Source: Anaerolineae bacterium | Lineage (GTDB): Bacteria; Chloroflexota; Anaerolineae; Aggregatilineales; Aggregatilineaceae | NCBI GenBank assembly: GCA_020848665.1 | Contig: JADLHR010000052.1 | Span: forward strand, 1-7,489 | DNA: 7,489 nt | Direction: 5' to 3' | In this document: positions 1-5,424 of the stretch, one piece after another | Layout of the letters: every line of letters starts with the position of its first letter | How positions within the stretch are numbered: the first letter of the stretch is position 1 | Notes under the pieces: model-generated | Databases searched by the model: none | What the model was told of the DNA's origin: nothing | Seen by the model: the letters and a program-made list of their open reading frames with translations, nothing else | Made by a program: the position numbers and the translations under genes

Positions 1-900
1 CGGATCGCCCAGATCCGCACAGAAGTCGAGCGTCTGCGCGAGAGCGACCGCGTTTACCGGGAAACAGGCGGGCTGACGTGTGGCGACGCAGCGCCCACGC
101 TGACCGCGCTGAACCTGCCTATGCTCACTCGACGGGCCTATCAGGCTGATCTCACGCCGATTACGGACCGGCTGGATACGACGCTGCCGTTCCTGCAGAG
201 CACTCAGGCGCGTTGGGCCGCGATGTGCGCGGCGGGCACGGCCAACATGACCGACCTCGTGCGCGCATCGGCGGAACTGGACCAGGTCACGGTTGATCTC
301 GGACTGGCGGAGCGCGATCTCTCTGCGGCGATGGCGAACCCGGCACCTACGCCGCCAGGTGGGCTGGCCGCGCTGCTCACCACACCTTGGCCGACCGAGA
401 CGCCGCGCTCGACCGCAACTCTTCCTCCAACGAACACCCCTCCGCCCACGGCAACCCGTATCGCCGGGCTGTTGCCCCTGCCCGACCTCGATTATCCGGC
501 GCTGCTGCGCGATCTAACCGCGCGCCTCGCAGTACTCGGAGACCTGCAGCGCCCGTACAAGAATGGGATGCTCGACAATTGGCGCCAGAGCGAGCAGGGC
601 GGGATAATCAGCCCGCTGTCCTGCGCGCTTGATCCCTGGCCGGCCGCGTTTGAGTGGACCGCTGAGCAGCGCGCTCAGCTTGACCGGCCCGACGCGGCTG
701 ACCCGGAGATCGAAACGGCGGCGCGATTGATCAACGACGGGCTGGCGTTGGCCGTCGAGGCTCGCGCGCTGTACGAGCCATCGTGCGCCGGTCAGACGCT
801 CGCCGATACCGCCGCGCCGGGTCTCGCGCTCGGCGCGCAGGCGCAGCAGCTTCTGCTCGAAGCGCAGGAGCTTGTGGACCGGATTCGCCGCAGACCATAA
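1..900 (+). CDS. Hypothetical protein with two Cys-containing halves and a Thr/Pro linker (5' end missing)
   Basis: The frame is open from base 1 to the TAA at 898-900, so the gene begins before the window and at least 299 residues are visible; the ATG at 121 is internal and need not be the start. I do not recognise the family. Visible structure: a helical, charged first part (residues 1-112) with cysteines at 27 and 76; a Pro/Thr-rich linker (about 116-153) of the kind common in exported Chloroflexota proteins; and a second helical part (154-299) with cysteines at 208 and 262. The Cys spacing is similar in both parts (48 and 53 residues between), and the sequence around the second Cys of each resembles the other (an AR a few residues before, then CA and a G/T), which suggests a duplicated domain with one disulfide per copy. 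That and an extracellular location are inference; any signal peptide would lie upstream. It ends 19 bases before the LysM/M23 peptidase gene, on the same strand and with no terminator between, so the two may be co-transcribed. Confidence 0.75.
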   Translation, partial: RIAQIRTEVERLRESDRVYRETGGLTCGDAAPTLTALNLPMLTRRAYQADLTPITDRLDTTLPFLQSTQARWAAMCAAGTANMTDLVRASAELDQVTVDLGLAERDLSAAMANPAPTPPGGLAALLTTPWPTETPRSTATLPPTNTPPPTATRIAGLLPLPDLDYPALLRDLTARLAVLGDLQRPYKNGMLDNWRQSEQGGIISPLSCALDPWPAAFEWTAEQRAQLDRPDAADPEIETAARLINDGLALAVEARALYEPSCAGQTLADTAAPGLALGAQAQQLLLEAQELVDRIRRRP

Positions 901-919
901 TAGTCACCATAGTCGCATC

Positions 920-2368
920 ATGATCGACCCCAGATCAATCTTGCTGAGGCTCGGCGGGATCGCCGTGCTGCTCGCCGTGCTTGCTGCGGGCCATGCGCCC
1001 GCTACCGCCCAGGAAGGCGGGGGTGTCGCCCCGCCCGGCTCAAGCACGATCCATATCGTGCAGCGTGACGAGAACCTCTTTCGCATCGCGCTGCAATACG
1101 GCACAACCGTTGAAGCGATCGCCGCATTCAACGGCATCGCCGACGTGCGCGTGATCGCGGTTGGACAGCGCCTGCTGATCCCAAACGCTCAGACCGGCGC
1201 CAGCGGCGTGCTGGTGACGCACACCGTTGCACCGGGCGACAGTCTGAGCGAGCTTGTCGCGCGCTATCACACCACGATCGAGGCGCTGGCCGAGGCGAAT
1301 AACCTGAGCAATCCGGCGCTGCTGTACATCGGGCAGCGCCTGATCGTGCCGCAGGGCGCCGGAGCAGGCGCACAACCGGCCGGCTCGGCGCCCGGAACGG
1401 TTCACAGCGTGCGACCAGGGCAGAACATCTACCGGCTGGCGGTGCAGTACGGCATCCCGGTTAACGCGCTGGTCGAGGCGAACCAGCTCGCGTGGCCCGC
1501 CCCGCTGTTCTTCGGGCAGACTCTCCGCATTCCAGGGGTCAGCGCACCAGAGCGTGCGACCGGCCTGCCCTACCCGCTGCTCGATGCGCAGTTCCAGCCG
1601 CTACCGGCGGCGCAAGGCAAGACGCTCGGCCTGCGCCTGGTGACCGATGGCGCGGCGCAGATTAGCGGCGCGTTTATGGGCCGTCCGCTGCGCTTCGCCA
1701 CACATGACGCCAGCCAGCATGCGGCGGTCTTTGGGATTTCGGCGCTGGCGCAGCCGGGGATTTATCCGCTAACGCTGACGATCGACGCCGCCAACGGACA
1801 GCGCACCGAGATCACGCTGCGCGTGCAGGTCGAGTCGGGGGGCTACGCTGCCGAGCAGATCGTGCTGGCGGCGGAGCAGGACAGCCTGCTCGATCCAGCC
1901 CTGACCGGCGTCGAAGACGAAGCTGTTGCACGGGTAATGGGTGGATTCACCACGCAGCGTCACTTCGACGGCATGATGGGGCTGCCTTCGGCGGGCGCGA
2001 TCACGTCACAGTTCGGCACGCGGCGCTCGTACAATCACGGCGCGCTGTCTACCTTTCACAGCGGCACGGACTTCGGCGCAGGTCCCGGCGCACCGATCAT
2101 CGCGCCAGCGGCGGGCGTGGTCGCGCTAACTGAGGCGCTGTCGGTGCGCGGCAACGCGACCATTATCGATCACGGCTGGGGCGTATATTCTGGCTTCTGG
2201 CATCAGGCGGAGATTAAGGTTAAGGTGGGGGATGTCGTCACGCCCGGCCAGGTGATCGGACTGGTCGGCTCAACCGGGCGCTCGACCGGTCCGCACCTGC
2301 ATTGGGAGCTGTGGGTCGGCGGCGCGCAGGTTGACCCGATGCAGTGGGTTCAGCAAAGTTTTCCATGA
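920..2368 (+). CDS. Secreted LysM x3 - M23 family metallopeptidase (peptidoglycan endopeptidase)
   Basis: A 482-residue exported cell-wall hydrolase, predicted to cleave peptide cross-links in peptidoglycan. A signal peptide is visible: a hydrophobic run at about 8-24 and an ATA|Q cleavage site after residue 30. Three LysM glycan-binding repeats follow at about 44-88, 99-144 and 161-205, each starting with a 'VxxGxxLxxLAxxY'-like block and ending in LxIP or LIVP. Residues 215-320 look like a beta-sandwich spacer. The M23 (LytM-like) domain occupies about 355-478. Zinc ligands are H380 and D384 (HSGTD) and H461 of HLHWE; H459 and H428 are in place as the catalytic histidines, so the enzyme should be active. 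I chose the ATG at 920 because the signal peptide begins there. An in-frame TTG at 872 would add 16 polar residues and overlap the previous gene. No good Shine-Dalgarno precedes 920, which fits coupling to the upstream gene. Confidence 0.95.
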   Translation: MIDPRSILLRLGGIAVLLAVLAAGHAPATAQEGGGVAPPGSSTIHIVQRDENLFRIALQYGTTVEAIAAFNGIADVRVIAVGQRLLIPNAQTGASGVLVTHTVAPGDSLSELVARYHTTIEALAEANNLSNPALLYIGQRLIVPQGAGAGAQPAGSAPGTVHSVRPGQNIYRLAVQYGIPVNALVEANQLAWPAPLFFGQTLRIPGVSAPERATGLPYPLLDAQFQPLPAAQGKTLGLRLVTDGAAQISGAFMGRPLRFATHDASQHAAVFGISALAQPGIYPLTLTIDAANGQRTEITLRVQVESGGYAAEQIVLAAEQDSLLDPALTGVEDEAVARVMGGFTTQRHFDGMMGLPSAGAITSQFGTRRSYNHGALSTFHSGTDFGAGPGAPIIAPAAGVVALTEALSVRGNATIIDHGWGVYSGFWHQAEIKVKVGDVVTPGQVIGLVGSTGRSTGPHLHWELWVGGAQVDPMQWVQQSFP

Positions 2369-2610
2369 GAGAAGGCGCTTCGAGGATGGCGCATCACACG
2401 CAGCGCCCACCCATCGTCGCCAGCCGGGTCTACTCGCGTGACGAGGTGGCAGAGATTCTGGACGTGAGCCTGAGCACGGTCAAGCGGCTGCTGGCTTCCG
2501 GGGCGCTGCGGTCCAGCCAGCCGCCGGGCACGCGCCGCGTGTTCATCACCGGGCAGGCCATCCTCGACATGCTGGCGCGCAGCGAAACCCCGCCTGGCGA
2601 CAGCGCCTGA
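2365..2610 (+). CDS. Small excisionase/MerR-type helix-turn-helix DNA-binding protein
   Basis: An 81-residue protein with a single winged helix-turn-helix of the HTH_17/excisionase class: 'YSRDEVAEILDVSLSTVKRLL' positions 23-43, then a wing with GTRRVF (55-60) and a final helix to about 72. The R-V-F near the wing and the 'VS.STVKR' recognition helix are typical of this family, which includes phage Xis proteins but also many chromosomal regulators. No integrase or recombinase is nearby, so a transcription factor role is as likely as excision; this is inference. The ATG at 2365 overlaps the TGA of the M23 peptidase gene (ATGA), the classic arrangement for translational coupling. An in-frame ATG at 2386, about 12 bases after GAGAAGG (2367-2373), is a real alternative start, and the domain is intact either way. 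A GTG at 2344 is less likely. Confidence 0.85.
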   Translation: MREGASRMAHHTQRPPIVASRVYSRDEVAEILDVSLSTVKRLLASGALRSSQPPGTRRVFITGQAILDMLARSETPPGDSA

Positions 2611-2626
2611 CCGTCGCCCGGTCAGG
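2606..2626. terminator. Perfect hairpin shared by two convergent genes, overlapping both stop codons
   Basis: CCTGACCG (2606-2613) and CGGTCAGG (2619-2626) are perfect inverted copies around a 5-base loop TCGCC. The left arm holds the TGA of the HTH gene (2608-2610), and the right arm holds the TGA (read as TCA, 2622-2624) of the convergent membrane-protein gene. No T tract follows on either strand, so this is not a textbook intrinsic terminator. It could act as a bidirectional transcript end or stabilise both 3' ends. Confidence 0.45.
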
Positions 2627-2873
2627 ATCGCGCGGTGCGGATGAGCGACACCACCGCGACAATGATCATGGTGATCACCACACCAACGGTGAGGGCGTCG
2701 TCCCCCAGCTTGATCGCCCCGCCAACGATCAGAATCACGAGAAAGAGGATCGCCAGCGCCAGAGCGCAGCCGCAGCTTACAATCCAGCGCGACGCGCCGC
2801 GCAGCGTGTCGAAAAAGTCGTTGTTGCCACCGCGCTTCCGGCGCGAGTTGAACAGTCCACCAAACAGATCCAC
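2622..2873 (-). CDS. Small two-helix membrane protein of unknown function
   Basis: An 83-residue protein that I do not assign to a named family. The N-terminus is short and basic (RRKR at 11-14), followed by two strongly hydrophobic segments: about 30-52, containing a C-G-C at 34-36, and about 61-78. They are joined by a short loop with KLGDD (55-59). By the positive-inside rule both ends should face the cytoplasm. The start is a GTG at 2873, preceded at about 10 bases by AGGA/GAGG (2884-2888 on the minus strand), and a perfect TATAAT lies about 50 bases upstream. The opposite strand is also open here (2635-2931), but its product has no domain-like pattern, while this frame gives two clean transmembrane helices, so I favour the minus strand. 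It is a single-gene unit, convergent with the HTH gene and divergent from the disulfide oxidoreductase gene. Confidence 0.7.
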   Translation of the reverse strand: MDLFGGLFNSRRKRGGNNDFFDTLRGASRWIVSCGCALALAILFLVILIVGGAIKLGDDALTVGVVITMIIVAVVSLIRTARS

Positions 2874-2924
2874 GCTTGTTTTGTCCTCGCCAGTGTCCTG
2901 TCAGGCCAACACAAATCCGTGTTC

Positions 2925-2953
2925 ATTATAGCGGCTTGGCCCGCGCACAGCAC
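2925..2953 (-). promoter_or_regulatory. Putative promoter of the small membrane protein gene
   Basis: On the minus strand TATAAT (2930 down to 2925) matches the -10 consensus exactly. The hexamer 17 bases upstream (2948-2953, GTGCTG on the minus strand) is a poor -35. A small inverted repeat AACAC-N6-GTGTT (2908-2923) lies between the predicted transcript start and the GTG. The -10 is the main evidence. Confidence 0.35.
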
Positions 2954-2963
2954 CTCCTACGAA

Positions 2964-2976
2964 TTTCTATTAGAAA
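2964..2976. promoter_or_regulatory. Palindrome over the -35 box, candidate operator
   Basis: TTTCTA and TAGAAA are exact inverted copies with a single central base. The right arm is exactly the proposed -35 hexamer, so a bound dimer would block polymerase. Six-base arms occur by chance several times in a window this size, so only the position makes it notable. Confidence 0.25.
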
Positions 2977-2999
2977 GACGGCACGTTTCACGGTATGAT
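2971..2999 (+). promoter_or_regulatory. Putative promoter of the disulfide oxidoreductase - groES unit
   Basis: TAGAAA (2971-2976, 4 of 6 to TTGACA) is separated by 17 bases from TATGAT (2994-2999, 5 of 6 to TATAAT). The predicted transcript start near 3006 leaves a leader of about 80 bases before the ATG at 3086. A 13-bp palindrome, TTTCTA-t-TAGAAA (2964-2976), covers the -35 box. This AT-rich patch stands out in GC-rich surroundings. Confidence 0.4.
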
Positions 3000-3085
3000 G
3001 TCCGCAGACAGCGCAACCGGCGCCTCTGGACTGCATCTATAGGGGTATAAGCCTCAGAAAACCCTCAGCAAAGGATGCGATTGAC

Positions 3086-3757
3086 ATGCGTTTGATGGAC
3101 ACAGACACCCAGAACCAGGTCCGCGACCTGCTGTTGGCGGTGCAGTCGCCGGTGACGATTCATATGTTCACCCAGGATTTCGAGTGCGGATACTGCAAGG
3201 AGACGCGCCAGATCGCCGAAGAAGTGGCCGAACTATCCGATCGGGTCACGCTCCAGGTCCACGATTTCGTCAAGGACCAGCCGCTGGCGGAAGCGATGGG
3301 GATCGACAAAATCCCGGCGCTCGCGATCAACGGTGAGAACGACCGCGATTATGGCATTCGCTTCTATGGGATTCCGTCGGGTTACGAGTTCACGTCGCTG
3401 CTGGAAGCGATTCTCGCCGTCGGCACCGAGGAGCATGATCTCGACGCGGCGACGATTGAGTATCTGGACAGCCTCGAAACCCCGCTGCACCTTCAGGTCT
3501 TTGTGACGCCCACCTGCCCGTATTGCCCGCAAGCGGTTGTTCTGGCGCACCGGCTGGCGCTGGCATCGGACAAGGTGCGCGCGGACATGGTCGAAGTCAC
3601 CGAGTTTCCGCATCTCGGTCAGCGGTACCAGGTGATGGGTGTTCCGCGAACCGTCATCAACGAGGATACCTATCTTGAGGGCGCTGCGCCTGAAGTGATG
3701 CTGCTCGAAAAGATAAGAAACGCCGTCGCGCTGTCGGCAAGTGCATCTGCGCGGTAA
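3086..3757 (+). CDS. Protein disulfide oxidoreductase, two thioredoxin folds (glutaredoxin-like)
   Basis: A 223-residue cytoplasmic protein made of two thioredoxin-fold units, matching the protein disulfide oxidoreductase (PDO) family known from hyperthermophilic archaea, Aquifex and other bacteria. The first fold (about 11-112) has the redox site C34-G-Y-C37 and a cis-proline at P77 (KIPA). The second (about 133-213) has C144-P-Y-C147 and a cis-proline at P187 (GVPR). CPYC is the glutaredoxin-type site and is also the C-terminal site of Pyrococcus PDO. Both sites are intact, so it should carry out dithiol/disulfide exchange: forming, reducing or shuffling protein disulfides, probably with a thioredoxin-reductase-like partner that is not in this window. 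AAGGA (3071-3075) lies 10 bases before the ATG. groES follows 74 bases downstream with no terminator between, so the two probably share a transcript and a protein-folding role. The family is most common in thermophiles, a hint only about lifestyle. Confidence 0.95.
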   Translation: MRLMDTDTQNQVRDLLLAVQSPVTIHMFTQDFECGYCKETRQIAEEVAELSDRVTLQVHDFVKDQPLAEAMGIDKIPALAINGENDRDYGIRFYGIPSGYEFTSLLEAILAVGTEEHDLDAATIEYLDSLETPLHLQVFVTPTCPYCPQAVVLAHRLALASDKVRADMVEVTEFPHLGQRYQVMGVPRTVINEDTYLEGAAPEVMLLEKIRNAVALSASASAR

Positions 3758-3831
3758 ACTGTGCCCGCGCTGCGTAATGACGCCAGCGCCGGCACCCCAT
3801 AACACTCTGATACTGAAGGAGAAAGAAGAAC

Positions 3832-4116
3832 ATGGGCGACAAGATCAAGATCGAACCACTAGGCGCGCGCGTGCTGGTGCTGCCGGTCGAGGGCGAGAGC
3901 CAGACCTCCGGCGGCGTGCTGCTGCCGGAAACCGCGAAGGAAAAGCCGCAGCAGGGCACGATCGAGGCGGTGGGCGACAGCGAGGAAATGACCACCGACC
4001 TGAAGGTGGGCGACCTTGTGCTCTTCCCCAAGTACACGGGCACCGAGGTCAAGTATGATGGCAAGACCTATCTGCTGATGAGCGAAGAAGACGTGCTGGC
4101 GCGCATCAACAAGTAA
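3832..4116 (+). CDS. groES: Co-chaperonin GroES (Cpn10)
   Basis: A 94-residue protein of normal GroES length. It starts with the family 'IKIEPLGARVLVLP' block (5-18). The mobile loop that binds GroEL is at about 20-33, with SGGVLL (26-31) in place of the more usual GGIVL, and is followed by PETAKEKPQ (32-40) and GTIEAVG (42-48). The roof and C-terminal strand (GDLVLFPKY, YDGKTYLLMSEEDVLARI) are complete. It forms the heptameric lid on the GroEL folding chamber in the cytoplasm. AAGGAG (3816-3821) sits 10 bases before the ATG, a strong ribosome site suited to a highly expressed gene. groEL does not follow: an intrinsic terminator and a convergent hydrolase gene come next, so groEL must be elsewhere. 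No CIRCE element is present upstream, so HrcA control is not visible here. I see no strong promoter in the 74-base gap, which favours read-through from the disulfide oxidoreductase gene. Confidence 0.97.
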   Translation: MGDKIKIEPLGARVLVLPVEGESQTSGGVLLPETAKEKPQQGTIEAVGDSEEMTTDLKVGDLVLFPKYTGTEVKYDGKTYLLMSEEDVLARINK

Positions 4117-4164
4117 CCTGCGCTGCGGTCTTCGAGATACACCACAATCAATTCATCACGCGCG

Positions 4165-4190
4165 AAAGCCGGGCGTTTGTCCGGCTTTTT
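4165..4190 (+). terminator. Rho-independent terminator after groES
   Basis: AAAGCCGG (4165-4172) and CCGGCTTT (4181-4188) form a perfect 8-bp stem with an 8-base loop, ending in a T run (4186-4190). It lies 48 bases after the groES stop. On the opposite strand the same stem is followed by only three T, so it may weakly stop the convergent hydrolase transcript, which ends at 4211. Confidence 0.88.
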
Positions 4191-4210
4191 CGATTCCCGG
4201 CTTTGGCCGC

Positions 4211-5263
4211 TCAGGGAACCGTGCGCTTCAGAAAGTCCAGCAGCGCGGCCTGAAAAGCCTCAGGCGCTTCGTGCATCGGCAGATGTCCGGCCCCGGCCAG
4301 CTCGACCCGCTCCGCCCTGGGAATGAACTGTTCCAGGCGCGCGCCTTCGGACGGCGGCGCCCAGCGGTCTTCGGCGCCCCAGATGATCAGCGCCGGTGTT
4401 TGAAGCTGGCTGACCGGCGGCGCGCCGCGATCCTGATCGCGCAGCACGCCGAGCAGCGCCAGGTCCCATTCCGGCGTGCGCAGCGCGCGCTCGTAACCAG
4501 CGATCAGGTCGGGCGTCAAAACTTCATCCTTGAAGGTCGCGTCACGCAGCAGGTCCGCGAACTGATCTGGCACTGTGCGGCGCAGCGCGATCTGCGTCCA
4601 GCGCCGCAGGAATGACGCGTCGAGCAGGCCGTCGATCAGTGGGTCGGGCACACGCCACGCCTGCGCCTGGCTTGACAGAGCGGCATCCACCAGGACCAGG
4701 GCGCTCACCCGCTCAGGTGCTGCCAGCGCGGCATAGGCAACCACACTGCCGCCCATTGAGTGCCCAACGAGCGCAGCCTGCTCCAGGCCGGCTGCATCCA
4801 TCCACGCCAGGATGCGCCGGGCCTGCGCAGCGGGGTGATAATCCGCGCTGATGCCCTTTTCGCTCAGGCCGAAGCCGCGTAGATCAAGCGCATAGGCGTC
4901 GTAGCCTGCTGCCGCCAGCGCCGGTACGGTCTCGCGCCAGGTTACAGTCGAGCCGCCGAAGCCGTGCACCAGCACGATCGTTGGGCCATCCGCTGCGGCG
5001 TGAACGGCGTACAGCACCTCGCCTTCAATCGTCAAGAACAGCCCGTTGTCGTCCGCCAGCGCCGCCGGATCAAGCGTCTCCGGCCCGCCGAGCGGGAGCG
5101 CGAACGGCAGCAACACCAGCGCACCCAGCGCCAGCAGGATCAACGCCGCCAGCCAGATCGGCCAGCCAGGCGTGCGGTTGAACGCGGGATGGCGCTGCTG
5201 CCAGCGCTCGAACGAGCGGCGCAGCGGCGGATAAGCAGCGGGGTTCGGAGCAGGATCAGTCAT
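4211..5263 (-). CDS. Membrane-anchored alpha/beta-fold hydrolase
   Basis: A 350-residue serine hydrolase. The first 34 residues are polar, then comes one transmembrane helix (about 35-58), then the catalytic domain (about 75-350). Core features in order: the oxyanion-hole strand with H100-G-F-G103; the nucleophile elbow G-H-S169-M-G-G; a helical cap (about 200-265); the acid D299 in WGAEDRW; and H327 in GAGHLPM. The triad is therefore S169-D299-H327, all present. Substrate cannot be told from sequence; esterase, lipase, epoxide hydrolase-like and C-C hydrolase members share this fold, and the D after the nucleophile strand that marks epoxide hydrolases is replaced by S here. The basic segment (RRSFERWQQRH) before the helix suggests an N-terminus inside and the enzyme domain outside. 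I chose the ATG at 5263: GAGG lies 5 bases upstream, and the predicted transcript start near 5283 would leave almost no leader for the in-frame GTG at 5278. Convergent with groES, divergent from the MEMO-priA unit. Confidence 0.93.
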   Translation of the reverse strand: MTDPAPNPAAYPPLRRSFERWQQRHPAFNRTPGWPIWLAALILLALGALVLLPFALPLGGPETLDPAALADDNGLFLTIEGEVLYAVHAAADGPTIVLVHGFGGSTVTWRETVPALAAAGYDAYALDLRGFGLSEKGISADYHPAAQARRILAWMDAAGLEQAALVGHSMGGSVVAYAALAAPERVSALVLVDAALSSQAQAWRVPDPLIDGLLDASFLRRWTQIALRRTVPDQFADLLRDATFKDEVLTPDLIAGYERALRTPEWDLALLGVLRDQDRGAPPVSQLQTPALIIWGAEDRWAPPSEGARLEQFIPRAERVELAGAGHLPMHEAPEAFQAALLDFLKRTVP

Positions 5264-5268
5264 CGCAG

Positions 5269-5272
5269 CCTC
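5269..5272 (-). promoter_or_regulatory. Ribosome-binding site deciding the hydrolase start
   Basis: GAGG on the minus strand is 5 bases upstream of the ATG at 5263. The alternative GTG at 5278 has no such site and would sit at the very 5' end of the predicted transcript. Confidence 0.55.
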
Positions 5273-5289
5273 AAGCACGCGGTCAGCGG

Positions 5290-5317
5290 ATTATACCGGA
5301 CAGCGCGCACCTGAAAA
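5290..5317 (-). promoter_or_regulatory. Putative promoter of the hydrolase gene
   Basis: On the minus strand TATAAT (5295 down to 5290) is an exact -10 match. TTTTCA (5317 down to 5312) is a 4-of-6 match to the -35 at a 16-base spacing. The -35 lies inside the CTGAAAAA tandem repeat. Confidence 0.45.
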
Positions 5318-5330
5318 ACTGAAAAACTGG
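5311..5330. repeat. Short tandem repeat between two divergent promoters
   Basis: CTGAAAAA occurs twice in tandem (5311-5318, 5319-5326) and is followed by a partial CTG. It lies between the -10 boxes of the hydrolase and MEMO promoters and overlaps the hydrolase -35. It may be a binding site for a regulator, a bent A-tract region or chance. Confidence 0.5.
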
Positions 5331-5356
5331 ATCGGCGAGGCGAAATATGGTACAAT
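5328..5356 (+). promoter_or_regulatory. Putative promoter of the MEMO-family gene and priA
   Basis: TACAAT (5351-5356) matches the -10 in 5 of 6 bases and is preceded by TGG (5348-5350), an extended -10 motif that can make up for a weak -35 (TGGATC at 5328-5333, 3 of 6). The transcript would start near 5363, leaving a leader of about 60 bases before the ATG at 5425. Confidence 0.45.
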
Positions 5357-5410
5357 GGCTAATAGACCATATGAGCTAAAATCCCGCAATTCAGATGCGT
5401 TCGTTCGCGC

Positions 5411-5415
5411 AAGGA
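5411..5415 (+). promoter_or_regulatory. Ribosome-binding site deciding the MEMO-family start
   Basis: AAGGA lies 9 bases before the ATG at 5425. The in-frame ATG at 5395 has no purine-rich site before it and would add ten residues not typical of the family. Confidence 0.6.
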
Positions 5416-5424
5416 CGGCCCCAG

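Noticed and set aside
872..919. TTG at 872 as start of the LysM/M23 peptidase
   Set aside because: It would put a polar, His-rich stretch before the signal peptide and overlap the previous gene by 29 bases; its only purine-rich site is too close to the codon.
2635..2931. Plus-strand open frame of 98 codons
   Set aside because: It is antisense to the two-helix membrane protein gene, its product shows no domain-like pattern, and no ribosome-binding site stands out.
3767..3789. Inverted repeat GCGCTG-N11-CAGCGC between the disulfide oxidoreductase gene and groES
   Set aside because: The stem is 6 bp with a large loop and no T run. In GC-rich DNA this is expected by chance and is not a terminator.
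3233..3805. Minus-strand open frame of 190 codons
   Set aside because: It is antisense to the disulfide oxidoreductase gene, which has two intact thioredoxin folds.
3799..3807. A half-site like CIRCE (ATAACACTC, 7 of 9 to TTAGCACTC) before groES
   Set aside because: The matching inverted half nine bases later is absent, so there is no complete HrcA operator.
5264..5278. GTG at 5278 as start of the hydrolase
   Set aside because: It lies only a few bases from the predicted transcript start and lacks a ribosome-binding site, while the ATG at 5263 has one.
5371..5379. Two-codon reading frame ATGAGCTAA in the leader of the MEMO-family gene
   Set aside because: A start-stop leader peptide is conceivable, but there is no ribosome-binding site in front of it and such short frames occur often by chance.
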